From the NCBI GenBank assembly GCA_015061885.1, contig SUVS01000005.1, forward strand, positions 1 to 64,000: a stretch of 64,000 bases of DNA, written 5' to 3'. Shown piece after piece: positions 10,128 through 18,623 of this stretch. This DNA comes from Lentisphaerota bacterium. GTDB lineage: Bacteria; Verrucomicrobiota; Lentisphaeria; Victivallales; Victivallaceae. Both the position numbers and the translations under genes were made by a program. The notes under the pieces were generated by a model, which was not told the origin of the DNA, did not search any database, and worked only from the letters and a program-made list of their open reading frames with translations. Each line of letters begins with the position of its first letter. The stretch's first letter is position 1.

Positions 10128-11606
10128 ATGAGTAATCTCTCTATGATGGGCATTGCCGAAGCGGCGGCGGCACTTAAAAACAATACTATTACCTCCGCAC
10201 AGCTCGTGGAACAGGTAATCAGCAATGTTGCAGAACGCGACGGCGTGGTCAAGGCGTTTCTGAAACTTGATGTGGAAAAACTCCGCAAGCTCGCCGCCGA
10301 ATCCGACGCCCGCCGTGCCGACGGCAAAGCCTTGAGCGAATACGACGGTATCCCCATCGGCATCAAGGATTGTATCGTTACCGAAGGCGAAACTTGTGCA
10401 TGTGCTTCCAAGATATTGGAAAATGTCGTTTCGCCCTACGATTCAACGGCAGTAGCCAAACTCAAAGCATGGGGATTCATCCCCACCGGCAGACTCAATA
10501 TGGACGAGTTTGCCATGGGTTCCAGCTGCGAAAACAGTGCCTTCCAGAAAACCAGCAACCCGTGGGATGCCGACCGCGTCCCCGGCGGCTCCTCCGGCGG
10601 TTCTGCCGCAGCAGTCGGTGCCAGACTGGTTCCGGCGGCACTGGGCAGTGATACCGGCGGGTCGATCCGTCAGCCGGCAAGTTTCTGCGGTATCGTTGGC
10701 TTAAAACCGACTTACGGCAGAGTATCGCGTTTCGGCTTGGTGGCGTTTGCCTCCAGTCTGGATCAGATCGGGCCGATGACTGTCAGCGTGGAAGATGCGG
10801 CGATCCTGTTTCAGGCGATCACCGGAGTTGACAAGTTCGATTCCACCAGTCTGCCGCTGGATGAAGAAGATTTTATCGGTGCGGTAAAAGAAGCCAAAGT
10901 CGAAGACTTCAAAAACCTCAAAGTCGGTATGCCCGAAGAATACTTCAATGCCGAAGGTATGAGTCCGGAAGTCAAAGCTGCTGTCAACAAGGCTGTGGAA
11001 ATGGTCAAAGCCGCCGGAGCTGAAATCGTACCGGTCAGCTTGCCCCATACCAAGTACGCAGTGGCGGTTTACTACATCATCGCCACCGCCGAAGCCAGTG
11101 CCAACCTCGCCCGCTTCGACGGCATCCGCTACGGAGCCAGAAAAGAAGCCGACGATCTGGTTGCCAGCTACTTTGCCAGCCGCGGTGCCGGTTTCGGCGA
11201 AGAAGTCAAACGGCGTATTCTGCTGGGGACTTATGTCTTGAGCAGCGGCTATTACGATGCGTACTACCTGCGGGCTCAAAAGGTGCGTACACTTATCCGC
11301 AATGACTTTGAAGAAGCATTCAAAAAGTGCGATGTATTGCTGACTCCGGTCGCACCCAATGTGGCGTTCAAGTTCGGCGAAAAAAGCAGTAATCCGCTGG
11401 AAATGTATCTTTCAGATATTTTCACCATCGCACTGAACCTCGCCGGTAACTGCGGCATCGCCGTTCCGGCAAGTTTGGCCGAAGAAAGCAAAATGCCCGT
11501 CGGAGTCCAGTTCATCGCTCCGGCCCTCGCCGAAGCAAAACTGCTGAAAACCGCCAGAGCCTTCGAAATGCTCCGCGGCGATTTCCCGGCCCCGGCAAAC
11601 TGCTGA
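10128..11606 (+). CDS. gatA: Asp-tRNA(Asn)/Glu-tRNA(Gln) amidotransferase subunit A
   Basis: 492 aa amidase-signature protein (GIPIGIKDCIVTEGE, PGGSSGGSAAAVGA, GSDTGGSIRQPASFCG). Confidence 0.95.
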   Translation: MSNLSMMGIAEAAAALKNNTITSAQLVEQVISNVAERDGVVKAFLKLDVEKLRKLAAESDARRADGKALSEYDGIPIGIKDCIVTEGETCACASKILENVVSPYDSTAVAKLKAWGFIPTGRLNMDEFAMGSSCENSAFQKTSNPWDADRVPGGSSGGSAAAVGARLVPAALGSDTGGSIRQPASFCGIVGLKPTYGRVSRFGLVAFASSLDQIGPMTVSVEDAAILFQAITGVDKFDSTSLPLDEEDFIGAVKEAKVEDFKNLKVGMPEEYFNAEGMSPEVKAAVNKAVEMVKAAGAEIVPVSLPHTKYAVAVYYIIATAEASANLARFDGIRYGARKEADDLVASYFASRGAGFGEEVKRRILLGTYVLSSGYYDAYYLRAQKVRTLIRNDFEEAFKKCDVLLTPVAPNVAFKFGEKSSNPLEMYLSDIFTIALNLAGNCGIAVPASLAEESKMPVGVQFIAPALAEAKLLKTARAFEMLRGDFPAPANC

Positions 11607-11636
11607 AAGTTTGGATAAAAACGGTTGACGGCGGCA

Positions 11637-11755
11637 TTGGGGAAGCGGGAAAAACCTTTTGAGGAAAGGTTCTTTCCCGCTTCCCCAAACCCCATCACCC
11701 TTTTCCAAACCTTTTATTGGCATTTATCTTTTTGCAGGGCAAAAAGATAAATGCC
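11637..11755. repeat. Bipartite palindromic repeat family G, copy 1 (uninterrupted form)
   Basis: Hairpin I GGGGAAGCGGGAAA-AACCTTT-TGAGG-AAAGGTT-C-TTTCCCGCTTCCCC, spacer ACCCCATCACCCTTTTCCAAACCTTTTATT, hairpin II GGCATTTATCTTTTTGC-AGG-GCAAAAAGATAAATGCC. Second copy at 53017-53197. Confidence 0.85.
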
Positions 11756-11867
11756 CTCAAGTTTTGAAAAATGTATCAGCAACTGTATATTGCGGAAATT
11801 GATCTGATATTCACTCTACTTCCGATAGCAGTTGAGAAAATGCCGTTTACACACAGGTCATGCGTCT

Positions 11868-11964
11868 AATTTAAAGTCGCAGGGTAACTCGCAATGGATG
11901 TTGCCGGGCAATGAGCAGGGAGGTCGCGGAGGGTGCTGCAATCTCCTCCGCGGTTGCAGCACCA
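11868..11964 (+). repeat. Interspersed repeat family A, copy 2
   Basis: Inverted relative to copy 1: TTTAAAGTCGCAGGGTAACTCGCAATGGATGTTGCCGGGCAATGAGCAGGGAGGTCGCGGAGG..., with overlapping hairpins. Confidence 0.72.
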
Positions 11965-12038
11965 GCTGCATACAATAAATGTTGCATATCAACCCATATT
12001 GGGGTCGGAGCTCTAATATTTACTTGAGGAAATATTTT

Positions 12039-13127
12039 ATGAAGAAGTTTATACTGACTTTGGTTATGTTTGTTTGCGGAATCATGCTTTTTTCCGCCCC
12101 GCAGATCGGCAAAACGTCGGATATAAAATTCAACTACCGGGCAACCGGCAGTGCCGCATGGGAAAAAGTCTATGTAATAGCAGTGATCTACCCGCAAATG
12201 CCGTTCAGTGTGCGGACTGGCGAACTTTTATCTGACCTCAAACAGCAGTACAAAGATAAAAATGTTGACTTTTATGCCCTGCTGCCCATAGATAACGGCA
12301 AGTTGCAGGCTTTTGCCCGAAAACATTCTGCATTTGATATTACGCTTGCAAGCGATGTGGATTTGAAATTTCTGCGGAAACTGCTGGGCAGAAAACAGGA
12401 GAGTTTTTTCCAGACAAGTATATTCAACTATGCCGGAAAGCTCCTCTGGTGCGGAGAACCGGTCGATCTGGATATGATGCTCAAACGCATAACCAATAAG
12501 CAGTACAGTGAACGCGAAGAAGTGCGTTTTGCGGCTCTGACCAGCAGTCTGCAGGCGGCATTGCGTTCCGGCAACGCCAAACTTATCGGCGAAGCCGCTG
12601 ACGAAATACTGCGGTTGCGTCCCGAACAGATCAGTGCGGTAAATGCCAAGGCTTATTCGCTGGAACTTACGGGGGATTTCACAGGTCTGGCCAAGTTTTA
12701 TCAAAACCGCATCAAGCGTTATCCGGCAGAAAAAGGCAGTTATTTTACTTTGATAAATGCCGCCTGCCGCATACCGCAGCTCAACGGCTTTGCCCCGGCG
12801 ACCGCCGAAGAATTCATCAAAAAATTTCCCGGCGATATAAACAATGTAAACGCCGTGTTGTGGAGTCTGCTCAACGAATTGCCGTATGATGCCAACGCCT
12901 TTAAGGTCGTCCTGAAGTGGGAAAAACTTTTATCCGCAGTCGCCGAAAAGTCAGCTTCTCCGCAAATACTGATGACCCGCAGTCTGCTTGCCAGCCGATG
13001 CGGCAGAATCGCCGAAGCGATCAAACTCTGCGAAAAAGCGATCCAAAACGCCCCGACCGCCGAAGCCGGAAAATTCCCGGAAAATTTTCTGGAATACCTT
13101 AAAGCCATTCCGCAAGATAAACAGTAA
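12039..13127 (+). CDS. Secreted thioredoxin-fold-like/TPR-like protein of unknown function
   Basis: Signal peptide MKKFILTLVMFVCGIMLFSA; N-terminal region resembles a thioredoxin fold without a CxxC; helical repeats follow. RBS-like GAGGAAA upstream. Confidence 0.6.
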   Translation: MKKFILTLVMFVCGIMLFSAPQIGKTSDIKFNYRATGSAAWEKVYVIAVIYPQMPFSVRTGELLSDLKQQYKDKNVDFYALLPIDNGKLQAFARKHSAFDITLASDVDLKFLRKLLGRKQESFFQTSIFNYAGKLLWCGEPVDLDMMLKRITNKQYSEREEVRFAALTSSLQAALRSGNAKLIGEAADEILRLRPEQISAVNAKAYSLELTGDFTGLAKFYQNRIKRYPAEKGSYFTLINAACRIPQLNGFAPATAEEFIKKFPGDINNVNAVLWSLLNELPYDANAFKVVLKWEKLLSAVAEKSASPQILMTRSLLASRCGRIAEAIKLCEKAIQNAPTAEAGKFPENFLEYLKAIPQDKQ

Positions 13128-13145
13128 TATCTGTAAGGAGAAACT

Positions 13146-13390
13146 ATGAAAAACTTTTTAAGATGTATTTTCCGGTACTTTTTATTGCCGCAACAGCCCT
13201 GCTGACCGGCGGCTGCAGCACAACTGCCGATAACAGCAAAAATGACCTGACAGCCGAACAGCTGACCGTATTGGATAAAGCTGCTGAAAAAAAATGCATT
13301 GAACTTCTGGAATCATTCAAAAACAACGATTACGCAACCTCAAAAAAGGTGAGCAACAGCCCCCTCTTCCCCAAGTCCTCCAACACCGCT
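13146..13390 (+). pseudogene. Truncated/frameshifted lipoprotein gene remnant
   Basis: AAGGAG plus ATG at 13146 gives MKNFLR... and then stops; the lipoprotein signal (MYFPVLFIAATALLTGGCSTT) continues in another frame from 13163. The reading frame then runs into the 3' end of the convergent gene at 13393. Confidence 0.5.
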
Positions 13391-13392
13391 TA

Positions 13393-14490
13393 TCAGCGGC
13401 AGCAGCCGCGGAGGGTGATCTTCCAGGTGTCTATTACTTCTTCGCCTTTGACGACTGCCAATTCGTCGAACAGATTTACAGTGGGGTCGCAGTGCGATAC
13501 TATCAATTCGATCCGTTCGCCCGGAACCAGTTTTTTTGCCGGATCAAAGATCAAATGGCCGTGTTCGTCGCCGAAGTTCCATTCGTAAGTAAAACTTTTA
13601 TCAATTTTGTTGCCGTTTATCACTTGCGGCGGGGCTCCGGGGGTAACATAAACAGCTTTGGTGCCGGCATCCAATGTGGCGTGGCCGGGGTGGTTGCAGC
13701 TTATTACGCTGGAAATCATCCGCAATGCCGTAGCAAAAGCCGGTCCGGTATGCTCCACTGCCAGATATTCAGAATCCATCATGCAATACGATCCGACCTG
13801 AATATCGGTAACTTCTTTGAGCATCAAATCGGCTGCCGATGTGCCGGTTCCGGTACCGGTAAAAATCTGACAGGTGGGATACTTTTTCCGCACTGTATTG
13901 AATACTTCGGCACCTTTTTTCATCAACCGGGTACTTTCTGCCGCCCGTTCTGCCGCCGAAGCAATATGCTGAAGATGCCCAGCATAGCATTGTACCCCAT
14001 CCAGTATCAGTTGGGGATAATTGGCGATGAAATCAGCAAATGCCGGAGCTTCGGCAAACGCCACGCCGGTTCTGCCCATTTCCGGATCGACATCTATCAA
14101 TACATGGAGCGGCCGTTCAAGCGTTGCCAGATTCGCCAGTTGCCGGATCTGTTCCGTATGGTCAACGGTGATTTGCAAACCTGCAATCGCCGCATTGAGT
14201 CTGGCGATCCGCTCCATCTTCCACGGGGCGGATATGGGGGAAGTTATCAGGATATTTTCAATACCGTCAGCGGCAAGAGCTTCGGCTTCAGAGAGTTTTG
14301 CCGCACATACCCCCACACAGTTGCCGCAGGCGAGCTGACGCCGGGCAATTTCCGGACATTTGTGAGTTTTGGCGTGCGGACGGAGTTTTTTGCCGTAACT
14401 TGCAGCAAAGTCCCGCATGGCAATAAGATTTTTTTCAAACAAATCAATATCAATGATAAGCGACGGTGTATCCAGAGAACTTTTCAACAT
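13393..14490 (-). CDS. D-threonine aldolase / DSD1-like PLP-dependent enzyme (alanine racemase N-terminal fold)
   Basis: LDTPSLIIDIDLFEKNL, LRPHAKTHKCPEIARRQ (PLP-lysine region), DVDPEMGRTGV, GTGTGTSA. Confidence 0.85.
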   Translation of the reverse strand: MLKSSLDTPSLIIDIDLFEKNLIAMRDFAASYGKKLRPHAKTHKCPEIARRQLACGNCVGVCAAKLSEAEALAADGIENILITSPISAPWKMERIARLNAAIAGLQITVDHTEQIRQLANLATLERPLHVLIDVDPEMGRTGVAFAEAPAFADFIANYPQLILDGVQCYAGHLQHIASAAERAAESTRLMKKGAEVFNTVRKKYPTCQIFTGTGTGTSAADLMLKEVTDIQVGSYCMMDSEYLAVEHTGPAFATALRMISSVISCNHPGHATLDAGTKAVYVTPGAPPQVINGNKIDKSFTYEWNFGDEHGHLIFDPAKKLVPGERIELIVSHCDPTVNLFDELAVVKGEEVIDTWKITLRGCCR

Positions 14491-14622
14491 GATTTTACCC
14501 GATATATATTAAATTTTACCGTAAACAGTTGATAACATGTTGTGTAAATATAGCACTGATCAAAACATTTTCCAAATAATGCTATTACAGTTATTATTGG
14601 ATTTTCGGGAAACAAAAAACGG

Positions 14623-14662
14623 GGCTATTGCAAAACCTCAAAATTTTGCAATAGCCTTTTTT
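14623..14662 (+). terminator. Intrinsic-terminator-like hairpin
   Basis: Perfect 13-bp stem GGCTATTGCAAAA/TTTTGCAATAGCC followed by TTTTTT. Confidence 0.55.
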
Positions 14663-14818
14663 CTATTGTTTCTGCTCAATCTCATAAATAAACATTGCTT
14701 ATTTACCGATATTCAAACCATAAATTGTCTTTTCCTCAAACGGTTTGTTTGAGCAATAACTTATGCAATGTTGTTTTTGTGCTGCTTAACTTGCAGAATT
14801 ATTCTATATAACAGACCT

Positions 14819-14916
14819 TGCACATCCCAAAGGGGCATTGCATTGCCCCTTTGGAAACCCTTGCTCAATCAACTGCAATATCCAGTGCGAATTACCTGGC
14901 GATTTTTAATTAGAGC
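14819..14916 (-). repeat. Interspersed repeat family A, copy 3
   Basis: CCAAAGGGGCA-TTGCAT-TGCCCCTTTGG (14827-14854) followed by ACCCTTGCTCAATCAACTGCAATATCCAGTGCGAATTACCTGGCGA; same orientation as copy 1. Confidence 0.75.
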
Positions 14917-15146
14917 GGGGGCTGCCGCCCCCTTAAGCAACTTTGCGTTAACACGCAAAGTTGTCCTCAAACGCCGGATCCCTAGCGCTCATCTCCGTTC
15001 GACCTCGCAGCTTGCTGCCTCGGGTTTGCCGGAATGCATCCGGCAAACTGCTCTCACATCCGTTCGCGGTGCTGACCGCGCTTGTTGCTGTTGGCTATCG
15101 ACATTTTTGCAACAGCCCCTTGGAGTTTTCTATACCGGCGAATTAC

Positions 15147-17525
15147 TTATTTTTCCAGATAGCGGCGGATCTCGGATACGCCTACGATCTTTTCAAAGTC
15201 ATCACCGCGATCGACCACCAGTGTGGGAGCCTGACGGATCGTGTAGCTTTTGGCGGTTTCCTTATCCTGATCGGAGACCACGACGCTGTATTGCTTGTTG
15301 GCCTGATCGAGGAAATCTTTTGCCATACGGCAGTTCGGACAGGTGGTCGTGGTGAAAAGGATCAGCTTTTCTTCTGCCGGAGCATCAGGATTGGCAAGGT
15401 TTTTGGCCTCGGCGGGAAGTTTTTCCGCCTGCAACTCAAAACCTTTTTTCAATGCCATATTGGCATTGTAAACCACACGGTCTTTGTATTCCTGACTCTT
15501 GCCGTCGTTCCAGTTCTGTACCGGGCGGTAGTAGCCGGTGATGCGGCTGTAAACTTCGGTCTTGCCGCCACATTCGGGGCATTTGAACGCTTCGCCGTTG
15601 ATGTAGCCGTGTTTTTGGCAGATCGAATAAGTCGGCGACATGGTGTAGTAGGGCAGCCGGTAGTTTTCAGCGATTTTCCGCACCAGATTTGCCGCGGCTT
15701 TCCAATCCGGCAGTTTTTCGCCGAGGAAGGCGTGAAACACGGTGCCGGAGGTGTAAAGCGTCTGCAATTCATCCTGAATATCCAACGCTTCAAAGATGTC
15801 TTCCGTGTAGTTCACCGGCAAGTGCGAACTGTTGGTGTAGTAAGGAGTGCCGCAATCGCCAGAAGCTGTGACAATATCCCCAAAGCGGTTTTTGTCGTGT
15901 TTGGCAAGACGGTAAGATGTGGATTCTGCCGGAGTGGCTTCGAGGTTGTAAAGGTCGCCATACTGTTCCTGATAGTCGGAAAGGCGGTCACGCATGTGGT
16001 TCAGCACTTCCTTGACAAAATCCTGCGTTTCTTTGTGCGTCAGATCTTTCTTGAGCCAGCGGGCGTTCAGACCGACTTCGTTCATACCCACCAGACCGAT
16101 GGTCGAGAAGTGGTTGTTGAACTTGCCGAGATAACGCCGGGTGTAGGGGTACAAGCCTTCGTCGAGCAATTTGGAAATAACACCGCGTTTGATCTTCAGA
16201 CTGCGGGCAGATATATCCATCATGTGGTCAAGTCTTTCGTAGAACTCTTCCACCGTTTCCGAGAGATACGCAATTCGCGGCATGTTGATCGTCACCACCC
16301 CGATCGAACCGGTGCTTTCGCCGGAACCGAAGTAACCGCCGGACTTTTTACGCAGTTCACGCAAATCCAGACGCAGACGGCAGCACATACTGCGGATGTC
16401 ACTGGGTTCCATATCGCTGTTGACATAGTTGGAGAAGTAGGGGGTGCCGTACTTGCTGGTCATTTCAAACAGCAGTTTGTTGTTTTCGGTTTCGCTCCAG
16501 TCAAAGTCTGCCGTGATGCTGTAAGTCGGGATCGGATACTGGAACCCGCGGCCCTGGGCATCGCCTTCGATCATGGTTTCGATGAAGGCACGGTTGACCA
16601 TATCCATTTCTTTTTTGCAGTCTTTGTACTTGAAATCCATCTCTTTGCCGCCGACAATACAGTTCAGTTCGGCCAGGTCAGCGGGCACTGTCCAGTCCAG
16701 AGTAATGTTGCTGAACGGAGCCTGGGTACCCCAGCGGGAAGGAGTGTTCACGCCGAAAATAAAAGATTCAATACACTTTTTCACCTGCTTGTAATCGAGA
16801 TTATCGACCTTGACAAACGGAGCCAGATAGGTATCAAAACTGCTGAACGCCTGTGCCCCTGCCCATTCGTTCTGCATGATGCCAAGGAAGTTGACCATCT
16901 GGTTGCAGAGCGTGGCAAGGTGCGAAGCCGGGGCACTGGTGATCTTGCCGGGTACGCCGCCGAGACCTTCCTGAATAAGCTGTTTGAGCGACCAGCCGGC
17001 ACAGTAACCGGTCAGCATGGAAAGGTCGTGCAGGTGAATATCGGCATTGCGATGGGCGTTGCCGATCTCGTCGTCATAGATTTCCGAAAGCCAGTAATTG
17101 GCGGTGATAGCCCCGGAGTTGGAGAGGATCAAACCGCCGACCGAGTAAGTTACAGTGGAGTTTTCTTTGACCCGCCAGTCGTTGATTTTCACATAATCAT
17201 CCACAGTCTTTTTGAAGTCCAGAATGGTCGATTCGGTATTACGCAGTTTTTCCCGCTGACGGCGATAGAGGATGTATGCTTTTGCCACATCGGCGTAACC
17301 GGCCTGCACCAGCACAGATTCCACACTGTCCTGAATATCTTCGACCGATACCAGACCTTCCTTGATTTTCGGCTCAAAATCCGCCGTTACCTTCAAGGCA
17401 ATAAAGTCGATGATCGACTGGTTGTACTGTTTTTCCTGTGCTTCAAACGCCATTTTGATGGCATTTGAGATCTTCGACAAGTCAAAATCAATGTTCTTAC
17501 CGTTACGCTTTTGTACCTGATACAT
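15147..17525 (-). CDS. nrdD: Anaerobic ribonucleoside-triphosphate reductase with C-terminal redoxin-like domain
   Basis: 792 aa. N-terminal ATP-cone, Zn-binding C/H cluster, glycyl-radical motif SRITGYYRPVQNWNDGK; C-terminal LILFTTTTCPNCRMAKDFL...RQAPTLVV. Confidence 0.93.
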   Translation of the reverse strand: MYQVQKRNGKNIDFDLSKISNAIKMAFEAQEKQYNQSIIDFIALKVTADFEPKIKEGLVSVEDIQDSVESVLVQAGYADVAKAYILYRRQREKLRNTESTILDFKKTVDDYVKINDWRVKENSTVTYSVGGLILSNSGAITANYWLSEIYDDEIGNAHRNADIHLHDLSMLTGYCAGWSLKQLIQEGLGGVPGKITSAPASHLATLCNQMVNFLGIMQNEWAGAQAFSSFDTYLAPFVKVDNLDYKQVKKCIESFIFGVNTPSRWGTQAPFSNITLDWTVPADLAELNCIVGGKEMDFKYKDCKKEMDMVNRAFIETMIEGDAQGRGFQYPIPTYSITADFDWSETENNKLLFEMTSKYGTPYFSNYVNSDMEPSDIRSMCCRLRLDLRELRKKSGGYFGSGESTGSIGVVTINMPRIAYLSETVEEFYERLDHMMDISARSLKIKRGVISKLLDEGLYPYTRRYLGKFNNHFSTIGLVGMNEVGLNARWLKKDLTHKETQDFVKEVLNHMRDRLSDYQEQYGDLYNLEATPAESTSYRLAKHDKNRFGDIVTASGDCGTPYYTNSSHLPVNYTEDIFEALDIQDELQTLYTSGTVFHAFLGEKLPDWKAAANLVRKIAENYRLPYYTMSPTYSICQKHGYINGEAFKCPECGGKTEVYSRITGYYRPVQNWNDGKSQEYKDRVVYNANMALKKGFELQAEKLPAEAKNLANPDAPAEEKLILFTTTTCPNCRMAKDFLDQANKQYSVVVSDQDKETAKSYTIRQAPTLVVDRGDDFEKIVGVSEIRRYLEK

Positions 17526-17576
17526 TCCCTCAACCTTTCCTTTTTTATTTTATTGTTATTTTGTTCAATTACAGTT

Positions 17577-18269
17577 TCATCTGCCCCGGATCTCCGCTCC
17601 GGGTATATACTTTTTCACCGTTTCCAGACATGCTTGGAGCATTTCATCGGAAACTGCGAACATTCCGGCATTTTCTTTGTCAAGCACATCGCCGGAATCT
17701 TCAAATCCCTGCAAAAAGTACCGCTTTGCCGGAGCGATCCACTTACCGATCGACTCAAAATCTTCCACCGTGTGCAAATTGCCGGTAACGGTGGTGCGGA
17801 ATTCAAACTCCACGGAGCTGTTTTTCAGCAGTTCCACACTTTCGCAAACCTTGTCAACGCAAGCGGTATTGCCGGAAACTTTCCCGTAATTGGCAATGGA
17901 ACTTTTTATATCCATAGCCACATAGTCCGCCAGCCCCTCGTTCAGAACTTTTTCAAGCCGCTCCGGAAAAGAACCGTTGGTATCCAGCTTGACCAGAAAA
18001 CCAAGAGCTTTGGCAATTTTTGCCAGTTCCAGAGTTTCAGTCAGCAACAACGGCTCGCCGCCGGTAAAACAGACTCCATCAAGGATACGGATACGCTTTT
18101 TAAAAAACTCAACCACATCTTCAAAGCTGAACGGCAAATCTTCATTGTGCCGCACCAACGATGCATTGTGGCAGAATGGACAGGCAAAATTGCACCCGGA
18201 ATTGAATACCGTACACGCTGTTTTGCCCGGAAAATCCAGCAACGTGAGCTTACGCAATCCGAAACGCAT
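17577..18269 (-). CDS. nrdG: Anaerobic RNR activating radical SAM protein
   Basis: CNFACPFCHN radical SAM cluster motif, FTGGEPLL; directly downstream of nrdD in the same orientation. Confidence 0.88.
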   Translation of the reverse strand: MRFGLRKLTLLDFPGKTACTVFNSGCNFACPFCHNASLVRHNEDLPFSFEDVVEFFKKRIRILDGVCFTGGEPLLLTETLELAKIAKALGFLVKLDTNGSFPERLEKVLNEGLADYVAMDIKSSIANYGKVSGNTACVDKVCESVELLKNSSVEFEFRTTVTGNLHTVEDFESIGKWIAPAKRYFLQGFEDSGDVLDKENAGMFAVSDEMLQACLETVKKYIPGAEIRGR

Positions 18270-18427
18270 TGATAATCACTCCTTTAGCGAACTTACCACA
18301 ATATATTGTTGATTTTTTTCCAAACGCACACTATATCTTGTTGCCTTAATATAATCTATTTTGTATTTTTTGCAAGCACTCAATCCGATTTTTTGGCAAA
18401 AAAAATACCCGTTGAGGCGAAATAAGC

Positions 18428-18507
18428 AACTGGCAAATGTATGCCGTAAAATTTGAGATGGATTGGCAAAAAAGGCAAAAGCGGAAAGTTTGAGGCGGCT
18501 GCCAGTT
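18428..18507 (+). repeat. Repeat family E, copy 1 (conserved core inside inverted-repeat arms)
   Basis: Core CAAATGTATGCCGTAAAATTTGAGATGGATTGGCAAAAAA within arms AACTGGCA...TGCCAGTT. Second copy at 20382-20457. Confidence 0.7.
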
Positions 18508-18510
18508 TTG

Positions 18511-18537
18511 CCCGCCGACGCTTTACGCGACGGCAGG
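18511..18537. repeat. REP-like short palindromic element, family H copy 1
   Basis: CCCGCCGACGCTTTACGCGACGGCAGG, similar to 53071-53100 and 53120-53148. Confidence 0.45.
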
Positions 18538-18623
18538 CTGGACAGATGCCGGAAATTACCTTTTGTTCTCCTTCAAATCGCCGAAAGACAGGAACGGTGT
18601 AATAACATAAAGCCTAACGCACC

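Larger units (their letters stand above)
14621..15119. mobile_element. Putative MITE-like segment with 15-bp terminal inverted repeats
   Basis: GGGGCTATTGCAAAA at 14621-14635 and TTTTGCAACAGCCCC at 15105-15119 (14/15 inverted match). No transposase ORF inside and no clear target-site duplication. Confidence 0.4.

Noticed and set aside
14768-15355. 195-aa ORF across the MITE-like segment
   Set aside because: Runs through multiple palindromes and the antisense 3' end of nrdD; no domain; judged non-coding.
14961-17468. 835-aa plus-strand ORF opposite nrdD
   Set aside because: Entirely antisense to a confidently identified gene; composition (His/Phe/Val-rich, no domain) typical of codon-bias shadow ORFs.
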